This document shows positions 34,463-46,066 of a stretch of 64,000 nucleotides of DNA, in pieces. The position numbers and the translations under genes are program-made. Position 1 is the stretch's first letter, and each line of letters starts with the position of its first letter. The stretch is from Bremerella volcania. Its GTDB lineage: Bacteria > Planctomycetota > Planctomycetia > Pirellulales > Pirellulaceae. The notes beneath the pieces were generated by a model. That model made no database searches, was not told the origin of the DNA, and saw only the letters and a list, made by a program, of their open reading frames with translations. The stretch lies in the NCBI RefSeq assembly GCF_007748115.1, contig NZ_CP036289.1:4340001-4404000 (forward strand), in the 5' to 3' direction.

Positions 34463-35530
34463 ATGGAGTCTGAGCCACTAACGTTTTTAGAGCGTATGTT
34501 GAACACGCCGAGCCCCTCTGGCTACGAAGCCCCGGTGCAGGATGTCGTGCGGGAATATGCCGCCCAGTTCGCCGATAACGTCGATACCGACTTCCACGGC
34601 AACGTCATCGCTTCGGTTAATTCCGGCGGAAGCGTCCGCGTGATGATGGCTGGCCACTGCGATCAAATCGGCCTGTTGGTTACCCAGGTCGACGAAATGG
34701 GCTTCATCCGCTGCCAGACGATCGGCGGCTGGGACCCGGTTCAGTTAGTCGGACAGAAGATGTCGATCTGGACCGCCGATGGCGCGATCCCTGCGGTGAT
34801 CTCGCGTAAACCCATTCACTTGCTCACCGATTCCGAGCGAAAAGCCCCCATTCAGCTCAAAGACCTCTGGCTCGATATCGGAGCCAAAGACCAGGCCGAA
34901 GCGAAGAAGCTGGTCCAGGTAGGCGACCCGGTCACGCTGCAGTTGGGCATGCAGAAGATGCAGAACGATCTGGTCTTTGGGCCCAAGATGGACGATACGA
35001 CTGGGCTGTGGGTCGTCATCGAGGCAGCTCGCCGCTTTGGCAAGTTCAGCGACAAAAAGTGTGCCGCGTTCGCCGTTTCGACCGTTCAGGAAGAAATCGG
35101 CTTGCGAGGTGCCAAGACGAGCGCCTACGGAATCGATCCACACATTGGGATTGCCGTCGACGTAACCCACGCGACTGACTGCCCCACGATCGATCGAGGA
35201 GAACGTGGCGAAGTTTACCTGGGCCGCGGCCCCGTTATTTATCGGGGCCCCAACATGAACCCCAAGGTCGTATCGCGTCTGATTGAAGTGGCTGAGGAAA
35301 ACCAGATTCCCTATCAGATGGCGGCCTTGGGCAAGGCAGCTCCAAACGATTCCAACGCAATTCAAACGACGCGTGGTGGTGTCGCCGCTGGCCTGGTCGC
35401 GATTCCCAACCGCTATATGCATAGCGCCGTCGAAACGATCTCGCTGGAAGACATCGACCACGCCGCGACCCTGTTGGCCGAGTTCCTGCACAGCGTCCAG
35501 GACGACGACGACTTCCGTCCCGGGATGTAA
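34463..35530 (+). CDS. M42 family metallo-aminopeptidase
   Basis: 355 residues. Opening FLERMLNTPSPSGYE is the M20/M42 pattern. Metal and catalytic residues: His and Asp in AGHCDQIG, Asp in KMDDTTGL, the Glu pair in VQEEIGLRGA, Asp in IAVDVTHATD and His in RYMHSAVE. Such enzymes form large tetrahedral complexes that trim peptides in the cytoplasm (family knowledge). Its ATG lies about 140 bases from the divergent GNAT-nitrilase gene. Confidence 0.92.
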   Translation: MESEPLTFLERMLNTPSPSGYEAPVQDVVREYAAQFADNVDTDFHGNVIASVNSGGSVRVMMAGHCDQIGLLVTQVDEMGFIRCQTIGGWDPVQLVGQKMSIWTADGAIPAVISRKPIHLLTDSERKAPIQLKDLWLDIGAKDQAEAKKLVQVGDPVTLQLGMQKMQNDLVFGPKMDDTTGLWVVIEAARRFGKFSDKKCAAFAVSTVQEEIGLRGAKTSAYGIDPHIGIAVDVTHATDCPTIDRGERGEVYLGRGPVIYRGPNMNPKVVSRLIEVAEENQIPYQMAALGKAAPNDSNAIQTTRGGVAAGLVAIPNRYMHSAVETISLEDIDHAATLLAEFLHSVQDDDDFRPGM

Positions 35531-35625
35531 GCCGTAGATTACGGTCGTCAGGGATGCGGAGTCGGAACTTGGTTCGTGGTACGACCTGCCTGACTTTTCG
35601 TATCCGACTTCCGATTTGGCCTTCC

Positions 35626-35638
35626 TGCCAATTTGGCA
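35626..35638. promoter_or_regulatory. Candidate operator TGCCA-ATT-TGGCA
   Basis: Perfect 13-base palindrome, about 310 bases before groEL1. Same arms as the element upstream of dnaK at 23581. A further half site TGCCAAAA lies near 35768. Confidence 0.4.
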
Positions 35639-35676
35639 AGCGAACTTTCAATTGCGACATCCCCAAATGTCTTGTG

Positions 35677-37633
<1,957 letters not shown>

Positions 37634-37725
37634 TTCACGCGCAGGCCTGAATTGCACATAACCTTTCGAATATTCGTTTTAAAACATCAAATATACCCCT
37701 GAATAAGTTTTAAGGATAAACACCC

Positions 37726-38031
37726 ATGGCGAAGAGTCTGAAGATTCGCACTTTGGATGACCGCATTGTTGTTCAGCCGCTGGAAGCGGAAGAAACCACC
37801 GCCGGTGGCATCGTCCTGCCCGATTCGGCCCAGGAAAAGCCACAGCGGGGCACCGTCCTGGCTGTCGGTCCTGGCAAACTGCTCGATAGCGGCAGCCGCG
37901 CCGAACTTTCGGTAGCCGTTGGCGATCAGGTCATCTATGGCAAGTACAGCGGCAGCGATATCGAAATCGATGGCGACGAGTACAAGATCCTTCGCGAGAC
38001 CGAAGTCCTGGCCAAGGTCGTCAACGACTAA
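37726..38031 (+). CDS. groES: GroES co-chaperonin
   Basis: 101 residues: KIRTLDDRIVVQPLEAEETTAGGIVLPDSAQEKPQRGTVLAVG is the GroES pattern, including the mobile loop (EETTAGGIVLP) that binds GroEL. It caps the GroEL ring. The gene lies 92 bases after groEL1 and 60 before groEL2, so it is probably shared by both. Confidence 0.97.
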   Translation: MAKSLKIRTLDDRIVVQPLEAEETTAGGIVLPDSAQEKPQRGTVLAVGPGKLLDSGSRAELSVAVGDQVIYGKYSGSDIEIDGDEYKILRETEVLAKVVND

Positions 38032-38091
38032 GCTCAGCCTTTGGATCTGTCCTAAACCGCATTCAGTTTTAATCACATAAGGATTCTTAGC

Positions 38092-39705
38092 GTGGCAAAA
38101 CAACTGCTTTTCGAGGATCATGCCCGAGCCAAGATGCTCAAGGGCATCGACAAGCTGGCCGACGCTGTCGCCGTCACGATGGGCCCAACCGGCCGTAACG
38201 TGATCATTAACAAGTCGTACGGCGGCCCGACGGTAACCAAAGACGGCGTGACCGTTGCCAAGGAAATCGAACTCGAAGATCGCTTCGAGAACATGGGTGC
38301 CAAACTCGTCAACGAAGTCGCCAGCAAGACTTCCGACGTCGCTGGTGACGGTACCACTACCGCCACCGTGTTGGCTCGTGCGATCTTCAAGGAAGGCCTT
38401 CGCAACATCGTTGCCGGTAGCAACCCAACCGCGATTCGTCGTGGTATTGAAAAGGCCGTTGCTGCTGCGGAAGACTTCCTGCTGAACATGGCCAAGCCGG
38501 TCAACAGCAAGGAAGACGTCGCCAACATCGGTGCCATCAGTGCCAACAACGATCGTGCGATCGGTGAGTTGCTGGCCGAAGCCCTGCACCGCGTCGGTCA
38601 AGACGGCGTCATTACCGTCGAAGAAGGCAAGAGCCGAGAAACGACCGTCGACTACGTCGAAGGGATGCAGTTCGACAAGGGTTACATCTCGCCTTACTTC
38701 ATCAACCGTCCGTCCGAAATGGACGTCGAGTTGGAAGACGCCTACATCCTGTTCCACGAAAAGAAGATCAGCAACCTGCGTGAGCTGATTCCACTTCTGG
38801 AACAAGTCGGCAACACCGGCAAGCCGCTGTTGATCGTGGCCGAAGACATCGAAGGGGAAGCCCTCACCGCGCTGGTCGTCAACCGTCTGCGTGGCGTGCT
38901 GAACATCGCCGCCGTCAAGGCTCCTGGTTTCGGCGATCGTCGCAAGGCGATGCTGGCCGACATGGGCGTTCTGACCGGTGGCACCGTGATCAGCGATGAT
39001 CTGGGCATCACGCTCGATAAGGTACAACTGAACCAACTGGGCCGTGCCAAGAAGATCAACATAACCAAGGACAAGACGACGATCGTCGAAGGTGGTGGCG
39101 ATAAGAAGGAACTCGAATCGCGCATCGGTCAGCTGAAGCGTCAGATCGAAGAAACCGACAGCGAATACGATCGAGAAAAGTACCAGGAACGTCTGGCCAA
39201 GCTTTCCGGTGGTGTGGCTGTCATCTCGGTCGGTGCGGAAACCGAAGCCGAAATGAAGCAGACCAAGGCTCGCGTCGAAGACGCCCTGCACGCCACTCGT
39301 GCAGCCGTCGAAGAAGGCGTTCTACCTGGTGGTGGCGTGGCTCTGGTCCGTGCGATCGAAGCGGTCGAAAAGGCCCGTTCTTCGGCTCGCGGCGACGAAA
39401 AGATCGGCATCGACATCATCCTCAAGGCCCTGCCGGCTCCAATGCGTCAGATCGCCGACAACTGCGGCATCGACGGCAACGTGGTTGTCGACGAAGTCCT
39501 GCAGAAGTCGACTAACTACGGCTACGACGCCTACAAGGGTGATTACGTCGACATGGTCAAAGCTGGCGTCATCGACCCAGCCAAGGTGGTGCGTACCGCA
39601 CTGAGCAACGCCGCGAGCATCTCGGGCTTGCTGCTGACCACCGAAGCTTTGGTCACCAACCTGGAAGACGATGGCAAGCGTCCGGTCGAAGGCGTCATTC
39701 GCTAA
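38092..39705 (+). CDS. groEL2: GroEL chaperonin, copy 2, without Gly-Met tail
   Basis: 537 residues from GTG 38092. Signatures [33 protein letters not shown] and [16 protein letters not shown] are those of canonical GroEL, and the N-terminal part is closer to the usual sequence than copy 1. The C-terminus ends in [14 protein letters not shown] with no GGM repeats, so the two copies have different ring interiors. Probably specialised for different clients (inference). A terminator follows. Confidence 0.95.
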   Translation: MAKQLLFEDHARAKMLKGIDKLADAVAVTMGPTGRNVIINKSYGGPTVTKDGVTVAKEIELEDRFENMGAKLVNEVASKTSDVAGDGTTTATVLARAIFKEGLRNIVAGSNPTAIRRGIEKAVAAAEDFLLNMAKPVNSKEDVANIGAISANNDRAIGELLAEALHRVGQDGVITVEEGKSRETTVDYVEGMQFDKGYISPYFINRPSEMDVELEDAYILFHEKKISNLRELIPLLEQVGNTGKPLLIVAEDIEGEALTALVVNRLRGVLNIAAVKAPGFGDRRKAMLADMGVLTGGTVISDDLGITLDKVQLNQLGRAKKINITKDKTTIVEGGGDKKELESRIGQLKRQIEETDSEYDREKYQERLAKLSGGVAVISVGAETEAEMKQTKARVEDALHATRAAVEEGVLPGGGVALVRAIEAVEKARSSARGDEKIGIDIILKALPAPMRQIADNCGIDGNVVVDEVLQKSTNYGYDAYKGDYVDMVKAGVIDPAKVVRTALSNAASISGLLLTTEALVTNLEDDGKRPVEGVIR

Positions 39706-39773
39706 GCCGACGTTGCGTCAACCCAAGATGGCGGCACTCGGCCTTGCCCTGGTCGCCTAAGACGAAAAAATTC

Positions 39774-39813
39774 AACGGGCTGAATCTCTTCCGGGGACCA
39801 GCCCGTTTTGTTT
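39774..39813 (+). terminator. Rho-independent terminator after groEL2
   Basis: AACGGGCTG and CAGCCCGTT with a 16-base loop, then TTGTTTC. It separates the groE genes from dnaJ-grpE, which begin 25 bases later and may be transcribed by read-through. Confidence 0.75.
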
Positions 39814-39838
39814 CTACCGCCGCCTACGTGAGGACACG

Positions 39839-41002
39839 ATGGCTACCAAAGTCGACTACTACGAAGTCCTGGGAATCGAGCGAACCGCGTCCAGCGGCGA
39901 GATTTCCAAGGCCTATCGCAAGCTGGCGATTAAATACCACCCCGACTCGAATCCGGGCGACGAGGAAGCCGTGATTCGGTTCAAGGAAGCAGCCGAGGCG
40001 TACGAAGTTCTGAGCGACTCCGAAAAGCGAGCCCGCTACGATCAGTACGGTCATGCCGGTGTCGAGGGCGGCCAGCGGGCGAACTTCCACGATGTCGAAG
40101 ACATCATGGAAGCGTTCGGCGACATTTTCGGCGGAGGAATTTTCAGCGACATCTTCGGCCGCGGCGGGGGTCGAGGAGGTCGTCGACGCGTTCGCAAAGG
40201 GGCCGATATCCAGGTTCGAGTCACGCTTGACCTCGAAGAAGCGGCAACCGGCGTTGATCGCGAAATCCAAGTCGATCGTCGCGTCGCCTGTGAAACGTGC
40301 AGTGGAAGCGGTGCCAAGCCTGGCTCGAAGCCGGAAACATGCAGTCGCTGTGGTGGTGCCGGACAGGTCGTCCAGCAGGCAGGCATCTTGCGGGTTCAAA
40401 CAACCTGCCCTTCGTGCGGCGGCCAAGGGACCATCATCACCGATCCCTGCGGTGATTGCCGCGGGAACGGGTTCACGACCAAACGCGTCAGCATGGACGT
40501 GGCTATCCCGCCGGGCGTCGATGACGGCATGCGAGTTCGCCTGGCTGGCGAAGGGCAGCCAAGCCCTGACGGAGGCCCTCCCGGCGATTGTTATTGCCAC
40601 ATCACGATTCGGAAGCACAAGCTATTCGAGCGTGAGGGGGATCACCTGATCCTGAAGATGCCAATCACCTATACCCAGGCCGTTCTCGGTAGCGAAATCG
40701 AAGTTCCGACACTCAATGGACCTGCCACGCTGAGCGTGCCGGCGGGGTCCGGCTCGTCGGAAGTTTTCAAGATGCGTGGCAAGGGGATGCCTGATCCTCA
40801 TGGCCGCGGCACCGGCGACTTGTACGTGCAAACGTACATTGAAGTGCCCAAGAAGCTGGATCCGAAGCAGGAAGAGCTGCTTCGCGAACTAGCCGAATAC
40901 GAACACACCAACGTCAGTCCTCATCGGAAGTCGTTCCTCGAATCGATTCGAGACTATTTGTTTTCGACGGCCGATGAAAAAGAGACCCAGAAGAAGAGCT
41001 AA
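39839..41002 (+). CDS. dnaJ: DnaJ (Hsp40 co-chaperone)
   Basis: 387 residues. J domain (1-75) with the HPD motif (YHPDSNPGD), a short Gly/Phe-rich segment ([17 protein letters not shown]), four CxxCxGxG zinc repeats ([32 protein letters not shown], about 150-215) and the C-terminal substrate domain. Delivers clients to DnaK and stimulates its ATPase. The Gly/Phe region is short. grpE follows after 16 bases, so the pair is an operon. Confidence 0.95.
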   Translation: MATKVDYYEVLGIERTASSGEISKAYRKLAIKYHPDSNPGDEEAVIRFKEAAEAYEVLSDSEKRARYDQYGHAGVEGGQRANFHDVEDIMEAFGDIFGGGIFSDIFGRGGGRGGRRRVRKGADIQVRVTLDLEEAATGVDREIQVDRRVACETCSGSGAKPGSKPETCSRCGGAGQVVQQAGILRVQTTCPSCGGQGTIITDPCGDCRGNGFTTKRVSMDVAIPPGVDDGMRVRLAGEGQPSPDGGPPGDCYCHITIRKHKLFEREGDHLILKMPITYTQAVLGSEIEVPTLNGPATLSVPAGSGSSEVFKMRGKGMPDPHGRGTGDLYVQTYIEVPKKLDPKQEELLRELAEYEHTNVSPHRKSFLESIRDYLFSTADEKETQKKS

Positions 41003-41018
41003 TCAAGGAGTTTAGCGC

Positions 41019-41588
41019 GTGTCTGCAGAACATCCCGAAAAGGATCCCTCGCAGGACCCCAGCACCCAAGCCGACCAGTCGCAAGCGACCGAAGAAAATA
41101 CGTCCACCGACGAATTCTTTGGCAGTGCGGACGATCAGGTCGAGAAGCTGAAGCAAGATCTGGTCGACGCCGAGAAGCGAGTCCTCCTGGCCCAGGCGGA
41201 TCTGGAGAACTACCGCAAACGCGTCCGACGCGAGCGCGATGACGAACTCAAGTTCGCTAACGTGCCGCTGCTGACCGACCTCCTGCCGGTTGTCGATAAC
41301 CTGCAGCGTGCCATGCAGTCGGCCGAAGGCTCGGAGCATTCCGGCGGGATCATCGACGGCATCAAGCTGGTCGAAAAGCAGCTTCTGGAAGCGATGAAGA
41401 AGCGCGGCTGCGAACCGATTGAGGCCGAAGGTCAGCCGTTCGACCCGAACTTCCACGAAGCGATCATGCAGCAGCCGAGTGCGGATGTGGAGCCTAACAC
41501 CGTTCTGCACGTAGCCCAGACTGGCTACAAGCTGTTCGACCGCTGCATTCGCGCCAGCCAAGTGATTGTCTCAAAAGCACCTGACTAA
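41019..41588 (+). CDS. grpE: GrpE nucleotide exchange factor
   Basis: 189 residues from the GTG at 41019 (TTTAGCG just before). Acidic N-terminal part, a long coiled coil (KLKQDLVDAEKRVLLAQADLENYRKRVRRERDDEL, about 45-80) and the family block GIKLVEKQLLEAMKKRGCEPIEAEGQPFDPNFHEAI with IRASQVIVS at the end. Releases ADP from DnaK. Second gene of the dnaJ-grpE operon. Confidence 0.92.
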   Translation: MSAEHPEKDPSQDPSTQADQSQATEENTSTDEFFGSADDQVEKLKQDLVDAEKRVLLAQADLENYRKRVRRERDDELKFANVPLLTDLLPVVDNLQRAMQSAEGSEHSGGIIDGIKLVEKQLLEAMKKRGCEPIEAEGQPFDPNFHEAIMQQPSADVEPNTVLHVAQTGYKLFDRCIRASQVIVSKAPD

Positions 41589-41619
41589 TTTGCCGAGTAG
41601 AGTATTATTGTGAGTTAGC

Positions 41620-41700
41620 AAGTTTTCAGTTTTGAGTTTTCAGAAAGAAGAGGATTTCCCCTTCTCTCGCACTGAAAACTGAACACTTCAAACGGAAAAC
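41620..41700. repeat. Inverted repeat between grpE and the FmdB-type gene
   Basis: AGTTTTCAGTTTTGAGTTTTCAG and ACTGAAAACTGAACACTT form imperfect inverted arms around about 30 bases; related words occur at 20506-20570. It may act as a terminator-like or mobile intergenic repeat. Confidence 0.45.
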
Positions 41701-41720
41701 TACCTGGAGACTCTCTTGTA

Positions 41721-41996
41721 ATGCCCACCTACGAATACAAGTGTGATGCTTGTGAACATGAATTCGAGGAATTTCAGTCGATCTCGGCCGATCCTCTGAC
41801 GAAGTGCCCCAAGTGCAAGAAGAAGAAATTGCGCCGGCTCTTCAGCACCGGTGGCGGCTTGCTATTCAAGGGGTCCGGGTTTTACATCACGGACTATCGC
41901 AGCGATTCGTATAAGAAGAGCGCGGAAAAGGGCACGAAGAGCAGCGAATCGTCCAAGCCGGCCAAAAGTGAATCGAAAGCCAAATCGTCCGACTAG
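41721..41996 (+). CDS. FmdB-type zinc ribbon protein
   Basis: 91 residues: MPTYEYKCDACEHEFEEFQSISADPLTKCPKCKKKKLRRLFSTGGGLLFKGSGFYITDYR. The two CxxC pairs (about 8-11 and 29-32) and the GSGFYxTDYR motif are diagnostic of the FmdB/CxxC_CxxC_SSSS family. The C-terminal 25 residues are Lys- and Ser-rich. The family is named for a putative regulator but its role is unsettled. It is followed immediately by yacG. Confidence 0.9.
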   Translation: MPTYEYKCDACEHEFEEFQSISADPLTKCPKCKKKKLRRLFSTGGGLLFKGSGFYITDYRSDSYKKSAEKGTKSSESSKPAKSESKAKSSD

Positions 41997-42022
41997 CTCC
42001 TAGCATGCAAGGAGGTCCCCTG

Positions 42023-42217
42023 ATGGCTTCTCTACGCTGTCCCACGTGTGGTCACCTCTTCGAGAGTGACTACACCCCGGCAATGCCCTTTTGCAGCGAA
42101 CGATGTCGTCAGATCGATCTCGGACAATGGCTCGACGAGGAACACGCGCTTCCAGTCGACATTGAAAAGCATATCGAAGAGCAGGCGAATCGGACGCTCG
42201 ACGACGAAGATTCGTGA
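42023..42217 (+). CDS. yacG: YacG, DNA gyrase inhibitor-like zinc protein
   Basis: 64 residues from ATG 42023, with AAGGAGGTCC upstream (an ATG at 42005 is in frame but lacks this site). CPTCGHLF and FCSERCRQIDLGQWLDEEHALP hold the four zinc cysteines. E. coli YacG binds GyrB and inhibits gyrase; the same role is inferred. Lies 26 bases after the FmdB-like gene, probably in one transcript with it. Confidence 0.85.
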   Translation: MASLRCPTCGHLFESDYTPAMPFCSERCRQIDLGQWLDEEHALPVDIEKHIEEQANRTLDDEDS

Positions 42218-42296
42218 GAGTGACGTTTTAATGCACTGCTTCTCTGCCTATAATTCGGGCTCAAAATTTCCCGCAGGGTGAGAGGAGTTTAGCTGC

Positions 42297-43427
42297 ATGT
42301 CGGAGGAGCGCGGTCTACTACGAGGCATTTCGTGGCACGAATGTTTTCCCTGGTTGATCCTCTTTCGGGCAACCTTGATCGGGTTCTATCTGCGTGTCTT
42401 GCTGCTGGCCTACCTGGGCGTTTGCCTGCTATCGCTGGGGCACTGGATCGGTTTGCACCTGTTCGGCAGTTGGGTTAACGACGGAGCGGGGCCTGTCCTG
42501 GCATCGTCTCCCACGCACTTCCTGCAAATCGTCCGAGAAGGACTCGAAGGTGAAAACCCCTTCCAAGTCATCTTCCCGACCCCGACTTTTGGCGGTTTAC
42601 TTGTTTTCCTGTTCTTCTCGCTATGGTATATCACCACGTTTGCGATCTTCGGTGGGGCAATTTCCCGAATCGCGGCGATGGAATTTTCGGTCAATGATCG
42701 CTGCGGACTGAAAGGGGCCCTGGGGCACTCGCTGCGCAAGTTCATCAGCTACTTCCTGTCTCCCATCTTCCCAATGATTGGAGTCACCATGCTGATGGTG
42801 ATTCTGTTGGTCTTTGGCCTGATCAATTGGTTGGGACCTTGGGCGGCCGTGGTAACCGGTATCTTTGGTTTCATTGCCGTGTTGGTATCGCTGGGGATCG
42901 GCATGCTGGTGGTTCCCTTGATTCTGGGCTGGCCCTTGATGTGGGGGGCGATCAGCACGGAGTGCTCCGATCACTTCGATGCCCTGAGCCGCTGTTACGC
43001 TTACGTTACCCAGCGCCCATTTCACTATTTATGGTATCTGCTCGTGGCATTTGTCGGCGGATCGGTGGGCTTCTTCGCGATGAGCCTATTGGTCGGAACT
43101 TCGCTGGCAGCACTCTCGACAGGGCTTCAATGGGGGCAAGGGCTCGAACAAACCGAGGTTATCCTCACGCATAGCGTCTCTGGTCCCGTCTGGCGATTCT
43201 GGTACGGCGTTGTGCAGCTTCTGATACCGGCCTACAGCTTTGGCTATTTCTTTGCCGTGTTCTCCGGTATCTATCTACTGCTTCGCCGCGACGTCGATCA
43301 GGCAGAGATGGATGAAATCGTGCTGGACGAAGACCAGCCCCGTTTCGCGATGCCGGCACTCAACAAAGATCTGGGCGGGGACGATCCCAAGCCAGATGGC
43401 GATTCGAGCGAGGATGACGACAGCTAA
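42297..43427 (+). CDS. Integral membrane protein, planctomycete-type hypothetical
   Basis: 376 residues with about seven or eight hydrophobic segments (about 20-48, 98-125, 150-172, 178-215, 245-275, 300-325). The tail from about 340 is charged and acidic (DEIVLDEDQPRF, GDSSEDDDS). No catalytic motif or known transporter signature is visible. Not recognised beyond resemblance to planctomycete membrane proteins. Its stop overlaps the stop of the convergent receiver-like gene by a few bases. Confidence 0.75.
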   Translation: MSEERGLLRGISWHECFPWLILFRATLIGFYLRVLLLAYLGVCLLSLGHWIGLHLFGSWVNDGAGPVLASSPTHFLQIVREGLEGENPFQVIFPTPTFGGLLVFLFFSLWYITTFAIFGGAISRIAAMEFSVNDRCGLKGALGHSLRKFISYFLSPIFPMIGVTMLMVILLVFGLINWLGPWAAVVTGIFGFIAVLVSLGIGMLVVPLILGWPLMWGAISTECSDHFDALSRCYAYVTQRPFHYLWYLLVAFVGGSVGFFAMSLLVGTSLAALSTGLQWGQGLEQTEVILTHSVSGPVWRFWYGVVQLLIPAYSFGYFFAVFSGIYLLLRRDVDQAEMDEIVLDEDQPRFAMPALNKDLGGDDPKPDGDSSEDDDS

Positions 43428-43774
43428 GCAGGCTCGGCGAGCTTCGCGAGAATCGCATCGACTTGTTGGTGGAACTGGCCGTTGGTAAGCACCTCGGCCC
43501 CGGCCTCGCGGGCCTGTCCCAACAGGTCGACCTGAACGTGCGGTCCGTGCACCACGATCGGCAAGTCCGGATGAGCCGCTCTGACTTCCTGGATGGTGCT
43601 GATCGCGTCGCGTGCCGGTGGATTCAAGTCGACCAGCAGTGCCGTGGTTTCCTCGTCGATCGTTTCGAGGATACCCCCCTTGGACGCGATCACTCGAAGA
43701 GGAATTCCGTTGGCTCTGGCAGGTCCCGAAACGCGCGAGTTCGACATCAAGTCGGCAGTGAAGTAGAGAATCAA
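43424..43774 (-). CDS. Receiver-like (response-regulator fold) protein
   Basis: 116 residues from TTG 43774 (AGGTAA upstream). MILYFTADLMSNSRVSGPARANGIPLRVIAS, ALLVDLNPPARDAISTIQEVRAAHPDLPIVVHGPH and AREAGAEVLTNGQFHQQVDAILA follow the alpha/beta order of receiver domains. The Asp of LVDLNPP sits at the phospho-acceptor position, but the first acidic pair and the Lys of strand 5 are not clear, so it is probably a pseudo-receiver. Lies 20 bases downstream of the PII gene on the same strand, so the two may form a unit. Confidence 0.65.
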   Translation of the reverse strand: MILYFTADLMSNSRVSGPARANGIPLRVIASKGGILETIDEETTALLVDLNPPARDAISTIQEVRAAHPDLPIVVHGPHVQVDLLGQAREAGAEVLTNGQFHQQVDAILAKLAEPA

Positions 43775-43794
43775 TGGATTACCTGTGGGTTGGT

Positions 43795-44142
43795 TTAGAC
43801 AGCCGACGGGCCCTTTTCATTGCCGCCAATCTGAACGACCTGTTCGATTGGCAGAACGAAGATCTTTCCGTCGCCGATGTTTCCTTCCTGACCGGTCCGC
43901 GCGACGTTCTCGAGGGTGCTGAGCGTCCGCTCCAGAAAGTCGTCGTTCACGGCAATCTCGACGATCACCTTCCGTAGCAAATTCGTTTGGTACTCGATAC
44001 CACGGAAGGTTGCCGTTTGCCCACGTTGCCGGCCGTACCCTTCCGCATCGAAGACCGTCAATCGCTCGACGGCCATTTCCGCCAGCGCCGTGCGTACGCT
44101 GTCCAGCTTGGTCGGTTGGATCACCGCGACAATCAATTTCAC
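43795..44142 (-). CDS. glnB: PII nitrogen regulatory protein
   Basis: 115 residues from GTG 44142 with GAAGGAG upstream. MKLIVAVIQPTKLDSVRTAL, T loop GYGRQRGQTATFRGIEYQTN (Tyr51 kept, Phe at the neighbouring position), and the signature TGQEGNIGDGKIFVLPIEQV. PII proteins bind ATP, ADP and 2-oxoglutarate and control ammonium transport and nitrogen assimilation through partner proteins. No ammonium transporter lies next to it here. The receiver-like gene follows after 20 bases. Confidence 0.93.
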   Translation of the reverse strand: MKLIVAVIQPTKLDSVRTALAEMAVERLTVFDAEGYGRQRGQTATFRGIEYQTNLLRKVIVEIAVNDDFLERTLSTLENVARTGQEGNIGDGKIFVLPIEQVVQIGGNEKGPSAV

Positions 44143-44214
44143 GTGGGGGCTCCTTCAACGATCAGGGTGAAGATACGTTCTACCAAATGACCCCCACGTG
44201 CCGCCAGACGGTGG

Positions 44215-45513
44215 TTACTTGCCCAGCACGTGTGCGTCGGCAAATTCCATGTAACGCTGCCAGTCGATCGGCTTTACATCGTGTCCACCGGCGCGGATCA
44301 CGTAGCCCAAGCGGCTGAGAACCGGCTCGTCCACCGCAGGCATTTTCTCGGCGGCAAGACCTTCGACACCCAACAGCCGGTAAACCGGACTGGCATACTT
44401 CGCTGAGAGGAATTCGCCGTGGGGATCGGCCCAGCGGTCTTCTTCGGCACTGCAAACCAGGCACGGACGCGGAGCGATCAAGGCAATCAACTCGTGCTGA
44501 TCGACCGGGCAGGCATCTTCATTGTGGTTGTACTGAGTGAAGTTGTCGTTGAACCAATGTGGAAACGAGGTGTTGATTCGCTGGACCGATTCGCCAAAAC
44601 GTCTTCGTGAAAGTGCCGCCCCGCCGCAGCCGGAATTGTTCGAGATCACCGCCGCGAAGCGAGGATCGGTCGCGCCCGCCCAAAGGGAAGTCTTGCCCAA
44701 ACGGGAATGCCCCATGACGACCACTTTGTCGGAGGCGATTTCAGGGTTCTGCTCCAGGTAATCCATTGCTCTGCCCAGTCCCCACGCCCAAGCGGCAATA
44801 CTCCCCCACTCGTCTGGTTTAGGCCTGGTTTGCCCCTCGGCGTAAAAATAGGGGTGAATGCCATTCTGGAAATCATCATCGAAATCGGGATCAATGTCGC
44901 CGTAATAGGCAGTGGCCAGGCCGTAACCTTTCTCCAGGATCATTTCGACGGGCCAACGCCCTTTGCTGGAACCGCGAATTTTCTCGGTTGCCTGGTGATT
45001 TTCGACACCCTTGTCCTTGTTGTTTCGCAGCCAGCTTTCAGGCAGTTGAATCGCAGGGTCATCGTGAATCGAAGCGTTGCCGTAGAAATTTAGCGTCATG
45101 AAGGTCGGTACCGGTTTATCCGTGTTAGGCAGATAGATCAGCACGTTCAACACAGGCCCGTCCGGATCGTCGGTCAGTTGAATGGCAACTTGCCGGCGAC
45201 GAGCCGTACCATCGAGTGCTTCGTCGGACGTCTCGATAACTTTGTACGAAATCTTTTCCGGTGCGGCGGGAGCTTTGCCGTAAACTTCGCGTTCGAACAG
45301 CCCCATCAAATAGGGTCGCTGCTTTTCGTTCCATGCCTGGGCCGATTCGACCTTCGTGCCGTCTTCGGCAACCAGAGGATCTGGCAGGGTGAAGTTGGGG
45401 ATTTCGGCTTCGTCGTAAATGACTTTCTCTTGCTGGGCAGGCAGGGTGGAACTCATGGCAAAAACTAACGACAGCGCGGCGGCCAAGGAAATCGATCTTG
45501 GAAATAAGCTCAT
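44215..45513 (-). CDS. Secreted CE15-like glucuronoyl esterase
   Basis: 432 residues; signal peptide to about residue 26 (LPAQQ). Serine hydrolase with the CE15 nucleophile motif GHSRLGKTSLW (Ser270; family G-C/H-S-R-x-G), an acidic residue in SAEEDRWADP and a His in AGGHDVKPIDW near 411. CE15 enzymes cut the ester between glucuronic acid of xylan and lignin; marine bacteria use relatives on other uronic acids. Several secreted esterases and sulfatases in the window fit a polysaccharide-degrading lifestyle. Confidence 0.88.
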   Translation of the reverse strand: MSLFPRSISLAAALSLVFAMSSTLPAQQEKVIYDEAEIPNFTLPDPLVAEDGTKVESAQAWNEKQRPYLMGLFEREVYGKAPAAPEKISYKVIETSDEALDGTARRRQVAIQLTDDPDGPVLNVLIYLPNTDKPVPTFMTLNFYGNASIHDDPAIQLPESWLRNNKDKGVENHQATEKIRGSSKGRWPVEMILEKGYGLATAYYGDIDPDFDDDFQNGIHPYFYAEGQTRPKPDEWGSIAAWAWGLGRAMDYLEQNPEIASDKVVVMGHSRLGKTSLWAGATDPRFAAVISNNSGCGGAALSRRRFGESVQRINTSFPHWFNDNFTQYNHNEDACPVDQHELIALIAPRPCLVCSAEEDRWADPHGEFLSAKYASPVYRLLGVEGLAAEKMPAVDEPVLSRLGYVIRAGGHDVKPIDWQRYMEFADAHVLGK

Positions 45514-46066
45514 CGGTGGGACTCAAAAGAAGATGTCAGCGAAGGGAGGGTTCGTGAAGACCTGTATTCTAGCGTCCGCCGACCGCTCACCCCAGCAGTT
45601 TTCCTGCCATTTGTGAACCCATGGCGAGGTTTTCGGTCTTTAAAAGCAAATGGAAACGTGGCACTTTGCCAAGGAAAACGAAGGCGTGTCGGGACATAGT
45701 CCGGCATAACCATCGACAGGTTATCGACATTTTTCCCACGAATTACCAAAGCCTTCGTACCCCCTTAACACAATTTGCCTACAGTTCCGCTAATTCGGCT
45801 TGGCCGATGAAAATTGGTCGCCTGAAATATTGGCGTTTTAGGCCGGAAGTATGTTATGTTGAAGGTTTTACACGCTGGACCTCCAGACGCGAGCGTAAAA
45901 GGTCTAGCTTGTATGTCCCTTCCCAGCCCCCAAGACGTTTAGTCGTAATATCGTTACTTCGGTAACCGTGGCTCGGTGGTGCGAGGTCTTTCCGCTGCAC
46001 GCGATGGAAAGAACGTTCGGTTCGATTCCGATCGGTTACCTTTTCGACGAGGGAGAGAATTGATTC
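45514..46066. other. Intergenic region with no gene seen
   Basis: About 550 bases between the divergent CE15 and HNH genes. A 114-codon plus-strand frame at 45621 lacks a ribosome site and reads as random basic sequence, so I reject it. A/T-rich parts near 45740-45870 may hold promoters; nothing firm. Confidence 0.4.

Noticed and set aside
35626-35665. Sigma54 promoter (TGGCA...TTGC) before groEL1
   Set aside because: The spacing between the GG and GC elements does not match the fixed -24/-12 spacing.
45621-45965. 114-residue plus-strand frame in the CE15/HNH gap
   Set aside because: Composition is random and basic, the region is A/T-rich and there is no plausible ribosome site.
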